From contig JAEWAQ010000058.1 in NCBI GenBank assembly GCA_023391635.1, forward strand, positions 97,660 through 161,659: DNA of 64,000 nt. The letters run 5' to 3'. Source of the DNA: Bacillota bacterium. GTDB taxonomy: Bacteria > Bacillota > Bacilli > Paenibacillales > Paenibacillaceae. Position 1 is the first letter of the stretch; each line of letters begins with the position of its first letter. Made by a program: the position numbers and the translations under genes. Shown piece after piece: positions 8,839 through 17,187 of this stretch. The notes beneath the pieces are model-generated. The model saw nothing but the letters and a program-made list of their open reading frames with translations, ran no database searches and was not told where the DNA came from.

Positions 8839-8889
8839 AACCAAACCGGGCATTTCCGGCTCGCAGGGGCTCCGAGCGCCGAGTTACCC
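8839..8889 (-). repeat. single 51-bp repeat unit, inverted copy
   Basis: The complement begins GGGTAACTCGGCGCTCGGAG and ends GCCCGGTTTGGTT. Both ends match the tandem array at 61928-62139, and the unit is exactly 51 bp, the array period. The middle is diverged. It abuts the IS3 remnant. Confidence 0.85.
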
Positions 8890-9006
8890 AACCCAATTCG
8901 CCACTTGCTGCGGCGTAGAGGGCTCATGTCGCTTTTTCTTCCTGCGGATGACCCGATTGAATGCATTCCGCACGAAGCGTCGCTCTTTCGCATAGCCATC
9001 CATCGC

Positions 9007-9186
9007 AACGGAACACAGAGCCTTTATCCGGTGAAGAGGGTTCGCTCTGGATTTCAACGGAACCTAGGGCCGTTATTCCGCGGTTTTACAGTGATTTTGG
9101 CAACGTTTGTCGCTGATAAAGGCCTGTCGTTCCGTTAGCTATTCCAAAACACCGTGTACAGCCGATTAAGGCTTCTGGGTTCCGTT
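9007..9186. repeat. four copies of a 22-23-bp repeat, two direct and two inverted
   Basis: Direct copies at 9007-9029 and 9056-9078 begin AACGGAAC and contain GAGCC/GGGCC followed by TTAT. Inverted copies at 9115-9136 and 9164-9186 end in GTTCCGTT and begin GATAAAGGCC/GATTAAGGC. Copies within each pair are 49 bp apart, so the whole is symmetrical about 9097. It could fold into a cruciform or be the scar of nested small elements. Confidence 0.75.
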
Positions 9187-9236
9187 ACGCTGCCTGCACA
9201 GGTTGTTTGGCCCGATCCACTATAATTCGACAGTCT

Positions 9237-9868
9237 CTAAATGCTGTTTAACAGCTCTTTTTGCAGGCTCAGGAAATAGTTCTTCACCGTTTGCCATTCA
9301 AGCGGCCGAAGCATCCGGGGCATAGGCTCTTGTTCTGCATCGTCGAAATAAACCAGGCTTTTGACAATGTGATAGTAGTTGATCGTGCGCTGTGGAAACT
9401 TGCTCGACAGACATTGCAGCAAGGATATAATCGTGACGCCGTTGCGCTCGAGTTCGTATAGATCGATGAAATCTTTTCTGGCCCCGCGCTGGCTGCAATC
9501 AATTTCATGGTCCCAATGTCTGTTAGGGAAGCGATACGCAAACCGGGTATTTCAATGGAAGTGATGACCGATTCAAGCAGAGGACTCGCATAATGGAGCC
9601 AGGTAACTTGAACGCCTTCGAAAATGCCGTGAAAAGTACCCGGCTTCGCCTCTGTAACGAGGAGGTTTCCTTGGCCAGCCAAGGTATTTTCAATTTGATC
9701 GGGAGAAAAGTGATCAGATGTAAACCAGTCGAAATCGATCGATTCACGATGGCCAAGCAAGAGAGCCAGTGCGGTGCCGCCGGCAAGATAACAATCAGGT
9801 ACGGGAGGGGACTCGAGGATTTGCTTTAGAACGGACTGCCTGGCATGATCGATGACGTTCCAAAACAA
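9237..9868 (-). pseudogene. AbiEii/AbiGii-type nucleotidyltransferase toxin, frameshifted
   Basis: The N-terminal part reads DCYLAGGTALALLLGHRESI and DFDWFT, the signature of the AbiEii/AbiGii nucleotidyltransferase family, the toxin side of type IV toxin-antitoxin pairs. After DIGTMKLIAAS the frame is lost. Reading continues one base over as QRGARKDFIDLYELERNGV, matching the family, and runs to LQKELLNSI and stop. A one-base loss in a CC pair near 9491 explains this. It starts at TTG 9868 with GAGGAGG upstream and overlaps the DUF6922-type gene by 43 bases. The family transfers nucleotides onto RNA or other targets; this copy is probably inactive unless frameshifting or a sequencing error is involved. 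Confidence 0.8.
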
Positions 9869-10131
9869 CGCATTTCCTCCTCCTTGAGGTTGAAATAATA
9901 TTGCCAGTACCTTGCTGTTTTCCTGGACAAGTTGCGGCTTATCTGAACAGTCTGCCTAATATCAGCCTCCGAATAGGTTTCAAACAGCCAATGAAGCGTA
10001 TGATGATCCCCTTCGTTCAGGAGGCGTTCAATAATAAAGCGTTGGTGTCGGGTCAGTTCCAATTGATCGATATGGACATCCCAGAAGAATGGACCGAAGT
10101 CAGCCGGAATAGGTACGTGCGGTTCAACCAT
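9826..10131 (-). CDS. DUF6922-type small protein, partner of the AbiEii-like gene
   Basis: Protein of 101 residues with FFWDVHIDQLELTRHQRFII and a later RNLSRKTARYW segment, a pattern I associate with DUF6922 proteins encoded next to AbiEii/AbiGii nucleotidyltransferases. ATG 10131 is preferred because AGGAGAGG lies 4-5 bases upstream; an ATG 21 codons earlier has no such site. It probably acts as the antitoxin or DNA-binding partner of the pair, which is inference from neighbourhood. It reads divergently from the importer operon at 10322. The C-terminal tail after RCFGTSS overlaps the start of the toxin gene. Confidence 0.75.
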   Translation of the reverse strand: MVEPHVPIPADFGPFFWDVHIDQLELTRHQRFIIERLLNEGDHHTLHWLFETYSEADIRQTVQISRNLSRKTARYWQYYFNLKEEEMRCFGTSSIMPGSPF

Positions 10132-10321
10132 CGGATCCTCTCCTGAGTCAGACTTTTTACTACTACTATTATTGTACGATTTTGAGAGCGCCAAACCAAG
10201 CCTTTCTATAGTTTATCCAATGCCTATCTTTATTACGTGGAATGTTGCAGGCGGAGCTTCGTTTTATAATTTAGCCATAAGAGCCGGAACCATCGGCAAA
10301 GAGAAAGAAAGGAACTATCGA

Positions 10322-11221
10322 ATGGCGAGAAAACAATATTACCCCTATCTGATCATGACGGTTCCATTCTTTTTATTGGTTGTGCTGTTCAATTACGTTC
10401 CTCTATGGGGATGGGTGCTCGCTTTTGTGGATTATTCGCCGGGCAGGAGCATTGTCGATTCTCCATTCGCCGGACTCAAGTATTTCCGCCAATTGTTCGA
10501 CAGCACTTCCGATTTCCGGTTGGTGCTGCGCAATACGCTCGTTCTCAGCTTTCTGCAATTGATGCTGACGCCGCTGCCGGTCATACTGGCGATCATGATT
10601 ACGAATGTTCGCAAGCGCTGGTATTCCAGGATCGTCCAGACGGTAACTTCTTTTCCGCACTTTACGTCCTGGATTATCGTATATTCCGTGTTCTTCGCGT
10701 TCTTCTCCATCGATGACGGCGCCTTGAACAAGCTGCTGTACAGCACGCTTCATTGGATCGGCGAGCCGACGAACCTGCTGGCTGACGCGAGATACTCCTG
10801 GTGGATGATGACCTTCGCCACCTTATGGAAGACAGCCGGCTGGACGGCGATCATCTATATCGCGGCCATTACCGGCATCGATCAGGAGCAATATCAGGCG
10901 GCAGAGGTGGATGGCGCGAATCGCTGGCAGCAAGCGCTGCACATTACCGTGCCGGGAATCATGCCGACCTTCACCATTCTGCTGTTGATCAATATCGGCA
11001 ATATGCTCAATATCGGATTCGACCAATATTACGTGTTTCATAATGCGCTCGTTCATGATCGGATCGAGGTGATCGACACGTACACCTATCGGATCGGACT
11101 TACGCAGCTTAATTTCTCCTATGCGACCGCTGCAGGCATTTTCAAATCGTTCGTCAGCATCACTTTGCTCTTTGCGGCGAACCGCTTTTCCAAATTGGCA
11201 ACCGGGCATTCCATCATGTAA
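10322..11221 (+). CDS. ABC transporter permease, LplB type
   Basis: Permease of 299 residues in the LplB group of CUT1 importers, which usually carry oligosaccharides. The N-terminus ARKQYYPYLIMTVPFFLLVV leads into the first helix. The EAA loop QAAEVDGANRWQQALHITVP is near residue 192. The C-terminus FAANRFSKLATGHSIM is of the family type. ATG 10322 is preceded by AAAGGAAC; the open frame upstream lacks a good site. It forms a unit with the next two genes. Confidence 0.92.
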   Translation: MARKQYYPYLIMTVPFFLLVVLFNYVPLWGWVLAFVDYSPGRSIVDSPFAGLKYFRQLFDSTSDFRLVLRNTLVLSFLQLMLTPLPVILAIMITNVRKRWYSRIVQTVTSFPHFTSWIIVYSVFFAFFSIDDGALNKLLYSTLHWIGEPTNLLADARYSWWMMTFATLWKTAGWTAIIYIAAITGIDQEQYQAAEVDGANRWQQALHITVPGIMPTFTILLLINIGNMLNIGFDQYYVFHNALVHDRIEVIDTYTYRIGLTQLNFSYATAAGIFKSFVSITLLFAANRFSKLATGHSIM

Positions 11222-11239
11222 AGAAAGGAGAGGCTTGTC

Positions 11240-12127
11240 ATGCAACACATTCGGCTCAAGCCGGGAGAGCGGGCGTTCGATGTATTGAATGTGGTCGTTC
11301 TGGGCCTGTTCGGACTGTTAACCTTCTATCCGTTCTATTATATCTTCATCTACTCGATCAGCGACCCGACGGAAGCGCTGCGGGGCGTATACCTGCTGCC
11401 GCGAGGGTTCAGCCTGGACAACTATCGTCAGCTGTTTCAGGAACAGAACATTTTGTGGGCATTCTTCATCTCGGCTTCGAGAACCGTGCTGGGAACGATT
11501 GCTACGCTCATCGGCTGCACGATATTCTCCTATGGCATCAGCAAGCCGTTCCTGCCCGGCCGCAAATTGATGTACGGCACCGTGATCGTCACCATGTATA
11601 TCAGCCCCGGGATCATTCCCTTGTACCTGACCATGAAAGAGTACGGATTGTATAACAATTTCCTGGTCTACATCTTGCCCAGCGTCGTTCTCGCCTTCTA
11701 CGTCATCTTGATTAAAACCTACATGGAGGATATCCCCAAGGAGATGGAGGAGTCCGCCATGGTGGATGGGTCCACCGCCTTTCAGACGCTGTGGAAGATC
11801 ATCTTGCCCTTGTGCACGCCGGTGCTGGCCACCGTGGCGATCTTCAATGCCGTGAATCAATGGAACACTTGGGTGGACAATTTATATTTGGCGCCGACAC
11901 CGGGGCTGCAGACGCTGCAATTGCTGCTCTACGCCTACGTGAATCAACAGAATGCGGCGATGTCGATGGTGACCAGTGCCAGCATGTCCCAGCACGCCAT
12001 CGTGCTGACGCCGACTTCCGTGCAGATGACGATCACCTTCGTGGCGACCTTGCCGATTCTGCTGGTGTATCCGTTCATGCAGCGATATTTTCTGAAAGGC
12101 ATCATGCTCGGAGCGGTGAAAGGCTGA
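11240..12127 (+). CDS. ABC transporter permease, YtcP type
   Basis: Second permease of the importer, 295 residues. AAAGGAGAGG lies upstream of ATG 11240. The EAA region EEMEESAMVDGSTAFQTLWK starts near residue 165. The C-terminus QRYFLKGIMLGAVKG is characteristic of YtcP/MalG-like subunits. It is encoded 18 bases after the LplB-type gene and 82 bases before the binding protein. Confidence 0.92.
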   Translation: MQHIRLKPGERAFDVLNVVVLGLFGLLTFYPFYYIFIYSISDPTEALRGVYLLPRGFSLDNYRQLFQEQNILWAFFISASRTVLGTIATLIGCTIFSYGISKPFLPGRKLMYGTVIVTMYISPGIIPLYLTMKEYGLYNNFLVYILPSVVLAFYVILIKTYMEDIPKEMEESAMVDGSTAFQTLWKIILPLCTPVLATVAIFNAVNQWNTWVDNLYLAPTPGLQTLQLLLYAYVNQQNAAMSMVTSASMSQHAIVLTPTSVQMTITFVATLPILLVYPFMQRYFLKGIMLGAVKG

Positions 12128-12209
12128 AATCAGGTCGGCTCCAGGCATCGATGGTATCGATATCGCGGGCGACAGCCCTTGATATAAAGATCTTATCAGG
12201 AGGGTTCAT

Positions 12210-13934
12210 ATGAAGAAAGGTCTATTGATCGCACTCGCTTTGATCTTGTTGGCAGCCGTGATCGGTTGCAGCAGCAGCTCGAATAATAGCGGGGGCGAAA
12301 CGTCGAGCTCGCCGAAGGGTGCTTCGGGAAGTCCCTCTGCTCCTGCGGAGGAGCCTGTCACTCTGACGATCTTCGGGGGAAGCGGAGCGGTGACAGAGCC
12401 GTTTCAGAATGACGACGTCATGGTTGAATTGCAGAAACGTACGAACGTGAAGCTCGACTTCACGGCGAACCTGAATGTAACGGATGCTTCGCAGAAGCTT
12501 GCGGTCATGCTGGCGGGCAGGGATCTGCCGGACATCGTGATCTTCAACGCACTGACCGATCGCGATAAGGTATACAACTCCGGGCAAGCGATGCCGCTCG
12601 ACGATCTGGTGGCGCAGTACGGGCCGGACATCCAGAAGAATGCGGGAGACGCTCTGGCGCTGTACAAAAAGATGAATTCCGACGACACGCACAGCTTATA
12701 CTATTTGCCCGGCAAGGTAGGCGGGAACGACTACGCGCCGCTAATCAACCAGAATGCCTGGAATTTGCGCTGGGATTTGTACAAGCAATTGAACGATCCG
12801 AAGCTGGATACGCTGGACGATCTGCTGAATGTGCTGGAGAGCATGATGAAGCTGGAACCGACGAACAAACTCGACAAGAAAAATTACGGTCTGGGACTGA
12901 ACTTGTCGGACGATTGGGGCCAACTGATGATCGACAAGGCGACGGCCAATATGAGGGGCATGGTCCAAGCCAACTACAACGACTGGTATTATGATATGAG
13001 CAACAAGAAGATCACGCCTCGCGTATCCGATCCAGACAGCATCTTCTGGGAGTCGATGAAATTTTATAACACCGCTTATCAAAGAGGAATTCTGGACCCG
13101 GAATCGGCCACGCTGAAGTTCAACGCGATCTCCGAGAAGTACAAGACGGGCAGATACTTCGCTTCTACTGCTTATTGGTCGCTCGCGGGCGTAGATAACC
13201 AGTTCATTGCAGACGGGCAACCAGAGAAGGGGTTCGTGCCGTTCCTGATCGATAACAACAAAGACAATATCTATATCGTGCAAGAGTTCTCCAGCGGCGA
13301 TCAGTTCCAAATGTTCATTCCGAAAAACAGCAAGCATCCGGAAGCCGCGATGAAATTCATTAATTACTTGTACACGTACGAAGGCGCGAAGCTGCTTCTG
13401 AACGGCGTGGAAGGCAAACAGTACGATGTGGTCGACGGAGTGCCTATGTTGAAAGATGAAGAGATCCAAGCCAGGCAGACCGATCCGAATCATTATCTGA
13501 AGACGGGCGCCGGCAAGTACTACCATTTGTCTCGCTTCACGCCGCAAGAAGACCCGGATGGCGTGCCCGTAGACTTCGCGAATATACCGGCAACCTTGAA
13601 GAAGACGGCGCTGCCCGTACAATTGGACTTCATGCAGCACTTCGGATACGACTCGGTCAACGAGGCGTTCACGAATATTCCGAACTATAAGTTCGACACG
13701 TCCTTGATGAACGCGGTCAACCCGGAGCCGGGGTCTGATATCCAGGCGAAGAAGGAGCAATTGGATGCTTACCTGGTTGCCAATATCGCCAAGGTGATCT
13801 ATCAGAAGACGGATGACGCCTACGAGAAGGCCAAGAAGGACTTCCTGGATGCCTATAATTCCAAGGGCGCCGCTGAAGTGTTCGATTACTACAAGAAGGA
13901 ATACGACGAATTGGCGTCCAGCCTGGGTCAATAA
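12210..13934 (+). CDS. substrate-binding lipoprotein, LipO type
   Basis: Large extracellular binding protein of 574 residues. The signal peptide ends in lipobox AVIGC, so the lipidated residue would be Cys20; a Ser/Gly/Pro-rich linker follows. Large LipO-type binding proteins usually accompany LplB/YtcP permeases and bind oligosaccharides. The start has AGGAGGGTT upstream. Gene order points to the kinase-creatininase cluster immediately downstream as the use for the imported compound. Confidence 0.92.
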   Translation: MKKGLLIALALILLAAVIGCSSSSNNSGGETSSSPKGASGSPSAPAEEPVTLTIFGGSGAVTEPFQNDDVMVELQKRTNVKLDFTANLNVTDASQKLAVMLAGRDLPDIVIFNALTDRDKVYNSGQAMPLDDLVAQYGPDIQKNAGDALALYKKMNSDDTHSLYYLPGKVGGNDYAPLINQNAWNLRWDLYKQLNDPKLDTLDDLLNVLESMMKLEPTNKLDKKNYGLGLNLSDDWGQLMIDKATANMRGMVQANYNDWYYDMSNKKITPRVSDPDSIFWESMKFYNTAYQRGILDPESATLKFNAISEKYKTGRYFASTAYWSLAGVDNQFIADGQPEKGFVPFLIDNNKDNIYIVQEFSSGDQFQMFIPKNSKHPEAAMKFINYLYTYEGAKLLLNGVEGKQYDVVDGVPMLKDEEIQARQTDPNHYLKTGAGKYYHLSRFTPQEDPDGVPVDFANIPATLKKTALPVQLDFMQHFGYDSVNEAFTNIPNYKFDTSLMNAVNPEPGSDIQAKKEQLDAYLVANIAKVIYQKTDDAYEKAKKDFLDAYNSKGAAEVFDYYKKEYDELASSLGQ

Positions 13935-13995
13935 CAGGTTGCTGGAAGGTGGGGTTGCGCATCGCGCTGCGGCCTCGCCTTCCGTTGCGTTGAAT

Positions 13996-14022
13996 TGCAA
14001 TATTAGATTATAATGTTATAAT
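13996..14022 (+). promoter_or_regulatory. promoter and GntR/HutC operator upstream of the FGGY kinase
   Basis: TTGCAA (13996-14001), a 16-base spacer and TATAAT (14018-14023) form a promoter. The palindrome ATTATAA-TG-TTATAAT (14007-14022) overlaps its -10 box. The 16 bases AGATTATAATGTTATA recur exactly at 17141-17156, with the same promoter geometry. The GntR gene at 15606 lies between the two sites and is the likely binder. Confidence 0.7.
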
Positions 14023-14073
14023 GAATTTTAAATCATAGATGGAAGAACTCCGAGATGGAGGAGGCCGGGCCGC

Positions 14074-15588
14074 ATGCTGGTGCTGGGGATCGATATCGGA
14101 ACGACCAATACGAAGGCGGTCCTGATGAGCGGCGATAAGCCGGAAGTTGTGGCTGCATCCGCAGCCTCGTACGCCATGCGATACCTCGGAGATGGGGGAG
14201 TGGAGCAGGACCCGCTTGACTGGTGGCGGGCGGTGTGCGACGTGATCGCAAGCTTCGGGAGGCAGGGTTACCCGCTTGACCGGATCGAGGCCATCGCGGT
14301 TAGCGGGCATGGCTGCTCGCTGGTTGCGGTAGACGAAGCCGGAGAAGTTCTGCGGCCTGCCATCAGTTCGCTGGACACGCGCTGCAGCCCGCAGACGGCA
14401 GCAATCCGGCAATCCGCCGGCGACCGGATTCTGGAGATCAACGGCAACAGCGTGGGGGCTTTCAACTTCGAGCCCAAGCTGCTATGGTTGAAGGAGAATG
14501 AACCTTCCGTCTATGAACGCATGCCTTGCTTTCTGTCGCCTGCTTCGTACATTAACTATCGATTAACGGGCCGCAAAGCGATGAACGTCTCCGATGGCGG
14601 AATCGGCATGGCCTACGACCGGAGGAGCGGCGGACAGTGGTCGAGCGCGATTATTGGGTCGATGGGACTCGACGCCGAGAAGTTCCCGCCGCTTGCGGCG
14701 TGCGGCGAGCCGATCGGTCGCGTGACCCGCAGGGCGGCGCAGGAGACCGGATTGCCGGAGCATGCCGTAGTGCTGGGCGGCGGCGAGGACACAAGCTCTG
14801 CGGCGTTGTCGATGGGAGTAGTTTCTCCCAGGCAAGCCTACCTGTCCCTGGGGACGCAGGGGACCGTCGGCGTCTGCACGGACAGGTTCGCCGTCCGTCC
14901 GGAAATTCTCGGCTTCCCTCACGTGCTGGAAGGAAGAAGCTTGCTTAGCGGCTCGATGAGCACCTGCGGCGGCGGGATGCAGTGGTTGATCCGGGAATGG
15001 TATCGCGATTACTCGGAACGTTTCTCGTCTGACGGCGAGGTATTGCAGGCCGTGATGGAAGATTGCCGCCGTACGAATCCCGGCGCGGGAGGCTTGTTGT
15101 TCCTGCCGTACTTGTCCGGCGAGCTGCATCCGATACTGGACGAGAAGGCGGCGGGCGTGTTCTTCGGACTGAAGCTGCATCATACGCGTCAGGACATGGC
15201 ACGCTCGGTGATGGAGGGGGCGGCGCATGCGATCGCGCACAACCTCAAGTATGCCGAGATGGTTGCCGGCGAGGTTGAAGAACTGAACGCCGTGGGCGGC
15301 CCAACGAGAAGCGAGCTATGGTGCCAGGCGATCGCCGATATTACCGGCAAGCCTGTCCGGGTAGCGGGCACGGCGGATTCGTCGGCGGGTGCGCCGCTGG
15401 GCAACGCGATGCTGGCGCTGGCCGCTTTGACCGGCCAGCGGGCCGAAGATCTTGCAGCGCCCCTGCTTCTGGGCGGGAGAACCTACGAGCCGCGCGAGGC
15501 GGTGCGCCCCATGTATAAGGAGCAGCATGCCATCTACCTGAAGTTGTATCCAAGACTGAAAGACCTGTACGCGCTGTTGCCATCCTGA
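14074..15588 (+). CDS. FGGY-family carbohydrate kinase
   Basis: Sugar or polyol kinase of 504 residues, the normal length for xylulo-, glucono- and related kinases. The N-terminal phosphate-binding loop is GIDIGTTNTKAVL. The catalytic Asp is likely in VEQDPLDWW. The C-terminal ATP-site segment NAVGGPTRSELWCQAIADIT is present. ATG 14074 follows GATGGAGGAGG. It phosphorylates a free sugar, sugar acid or polyol with ATP; the substrate cannot be chosen from sequence. It is first in the catabolic cluster and has its own regulated promoter. Confidence 0.88.
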   Translation: MLVLGIDIGTTNTKAVLMSGDKPEVVAASAASYAMRYLGDGGVEQDPLDWWRAVCDVIASFGRQGYPLDRIEAIAVSGHGCSLVAVDEAGEVLRPAISSLDTRCSPQTAAIRQSAGDRILEINGNSVGAFNFEPKLLWLKENEPSVYERMPCFLSPASYINYRLTGRKAMNVSDGGIGMAYDRRSGGQWSSAIIGSMGLDAEKFPPLAACGEPIGRVTRRAAQETGLPEHAVVLGGGEDTSSAALSMGVVSPRQAYLSLGTQGTVGVCTDRFAVRPEILGFPHVLEGRSLLSGSMSTCGGGMQWLIREWYRDYSERFSSDGEVLQAVMEDCRRTNPGAGGLLFLPYLSGELHPILDEKAAGVFFGLKLHHTRQDMARSVMEGAAHAIAHNLKYAEMVAGEVEELNAVGGPTRSELWCQAIADITGKPVRVAGTADSSAGAPLGNAMLALAALTGQRAEDLAAPLLLGGRTYEPREAVRPMYKEQHAIYLKLYPRLKDLYALLPS

Positions 15589-15605
15589 AGCAAGGAGTTG
15601 ACCGA

Positions 15606-16346
15606 ATGAAGCTGGACAAGTCGAGTCCTGTTCCCTTGTATCACCAGTTGAAGGAGAAGCTGATCCAGCTGATCGAGAGCAAGTACGAGCCGAATAGCCT
15701 GCTCCCGACCGAATCGGAATTCGAGCGCATGTTCGGCGTCAGCAGAATGACGGTTCGACTCGCCATGAATGCGCTCGTAGAGGAAGGGCTCGTCGTCAGA
15801 CAGCAGGGACGCGGCACATTCGTCCAGAGCCCGAAGATCACGCACAGCCTGACATCCGTTACGAGTTGGACTCAGCAGATGAAAGAGCGGGGATTTACGC
15901 CGCAGACCGTGAAGACCGAGCTCGATCTGGCAGCGCCTCCGAGGAAGATCGCGCAGATGCTGGGCATTTCCGGCGATGAGCGGGTCGTGAGGTTGAAGCG
16001 GCTGCGTTATGCGAACGACGAGCCGATGTGCATCATGATCAACTATCTGGTGGAGAAGCGCGTGCCCGGCTTTGTCGAAGGGGGCTTCCAGGAAGAGTCG
16101 CTGTACCGGTATTTGGAGCGTGAATACCGGTTGTCGATTGCGGAGGCGCACGAGAACGTCGAAGCGCGCGAAGCTTCGGAGCATGAGGCGGAAGAGCTGA
16201 AGATCGCGCCATATTCGCCTGTCTTGTTCGTTACCCGTTTGTCGTTCCTCCCCGACCGTACGCCGTTTGAAGTCGTGTATCTGACTTCGCGGGCCGATCG
16301 GTATCAGTATCAGATCATCCTGCAATCGCAGGGAGGTGACAGATGA
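15606..16346 (+). CDS. GntR-family regulator, HutC subfamily
   Basis: Transcription factor of 246 residues. The N-terminal winged helix-turn-helix covers about residues 5-70 (LLPTESEFERMFGVSRMTVR, then GRGTFV). A UTRA ligand-binding domain fills the rest. HutC-type members usually bind a sugar phosphate or a related intermediate and release DNA. It sits between the kinase and SDR genes and directly abuts the SDR start. It probably represses the kinase and SIS promoters through the shared ATTATAA-N2-TTATA palindrome. Confidence 0.92.
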   Translation: MKLDKSSPVPLYHQLKEKLIQLIESKYEPNSLLPTESEFERMFGVSRMTVRLAMNALVEEGLVVRQQGRGTFVQSPKITHSLTSVTSWTQQMKERGFTPQTVKTELDLAAPPRKIAQMLGISGDERVVRLKRLRYANDEPMCIMINYLVEKRVPGFVEGGFQEESLYRYLEREYRLSIAEAHENVEAREASEHEAEELKIAPYSPVLFVTRLSFLPDRTPFEVVYLTSRADRYQYQIILQSQGGDR

Positions 16347-17117
16347 ATGAGACTGCGGGGGAAGTTGGCGCTCGTAACGGGAGCGGGCAGCGGCTTGGGC
16401 GGCGGCATTGCCCGTGCGTATGCGCGCCAAGGCGCGGAGGTGTTGGTTGCGGACCGCCATGCGGACGACGCGGAACGAACCGCTGCCGATATCGTCCGTG
16501 AAGGCGGGCAGGCTGCCGCGATTGCTGCCGACATCTCCCGGACGGAAGAGATTCGACAGATGTTCGCAGAGGTAAAAAGCCGTTACGGACGCCTTGATAT
16601 ACTGGTGAACAATGCGGGCGTGACCGGAAGGTCGCTCGGAGACGGTCCTGTGGATGCTTGCTCGGAAGAGGCGTGGGACCTGATCGCCGGGACCAACCTG
16701 CGCGGCACCTTCATGTGCTGCAAGTACGGCTTGCCGCTTATGCTGGAGCAGGGCAGCGGCGCCATCGTCAACATGTCCTCCGTATTGGGATTGGTCGGCT
16801 GCCAGGATACCTTCGTTAGCCATGCTTATCAGACGACAAAGGCGGGCATTATCGGATTGACGCGATCGATCGCGGCTTATTATGCCAAATTCGGCATCCG
16901 GGCCAACGCGCTGGCTCCGGGGCTGATGGCGACGAAGGCGACGGAGAAAGTATCCGGGATGGAAGATGCGATGGCGTTCGTCCGTCGGATGCAGCCGCTC
17001 GGGGAACTGGGCGACGCAGAAGATGTGGCGATGGCGGCGGTCTATCTGGCCTCCGACGAAGCGGCTTTTGTCACCGGCCAAGTGTTGGCCGTCGATGGCG
17101 GCTGGACGGTGCAGTAG
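16347..17117 (+). CDS. SDR-family oxidoreductase
   Basis: Short-chain dehydrogenase/reductase of 256 residues. The cofactor loop is VTGAGSGLGGG, NNAGVTG is present, and the active-site Tyr-Lys pair is YQTTK. ATG 16347 begins right after the regulator's stop codon, with GGGAGGTGAC at the proper distance; an overlapping ATG at 16343 gives no SDR reading. It probably oxidises a hydroxyl of the sugar or cyclitol. The C-terminal TGQVLAVDGGWTVQ is typical of the family. Confidence 0.9.
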   Translation: MRLRGKLALVTGAGSGLGGGIARAYARQGAEVLVADRHADDAERTAADIVREGGQAAAIAADISRTEEIRQMFAEVKSRYGRLDILVNNAGVTGRSLGDGPVDACSEEAWDLIAGTNLRGTFMCCKYGLPLMLEQGSGAIVNMSSVLGLVGCQDTFVSHAYQTTKAGIIGLTRSIAAYYAKFGIRANALAPGLMATKATEKVSGMEDAMAFVRRMQPLGELGDAEDVAMAAVYLASDEAAFVTGQVLAVDGGWTVQ

Positions 17118-17130
17118 GAGAGGGTCTATT

Positions 17131-17158
17131 TTGCTTTATAAGATTATAATGTTATATT
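17131..17158 (+). promoter_or_regulatory. promoter and second GntR/HutC operator upstream of the SIS gene
   Basis: TTGCTT (17131-17136), a 16-base spacer and TATATT (17153-17158) match the geometry of the kinase promoter. ATTATAATGTTATATT (17143-17158) repeats its palindrome. This gives the downstream trio its own regulated promoter. Confidence 0.7.
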
Positions 17159-17187
17159 CAATCGACAATATCAAGGGAGAGAATGAC

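Larger units (their letters stand above)
8736..9236. other. 501-bp scar region without an intact gene
   Basis: No frame here has both a ribosome binding site and a recognisable protein. The stretch holds an IS3-family transposase tail on the minus strand (8778-8837), a single inverted copy of a 51-bp repeat otherwise arrayed near 62 kb (8839-8889), and four copies of a 22-23-bp repeat (9007-9186). This looks like a degraded insertion site. Confidence 0.7.

Noticed and set aside
9450..9520. Programmed ribosomal frameshift in the AbiEii-like gene
   Set aside because: I see no slippery heptamer or downstream pseudoknot signal at the junction; a simple one-base loss explains it better.
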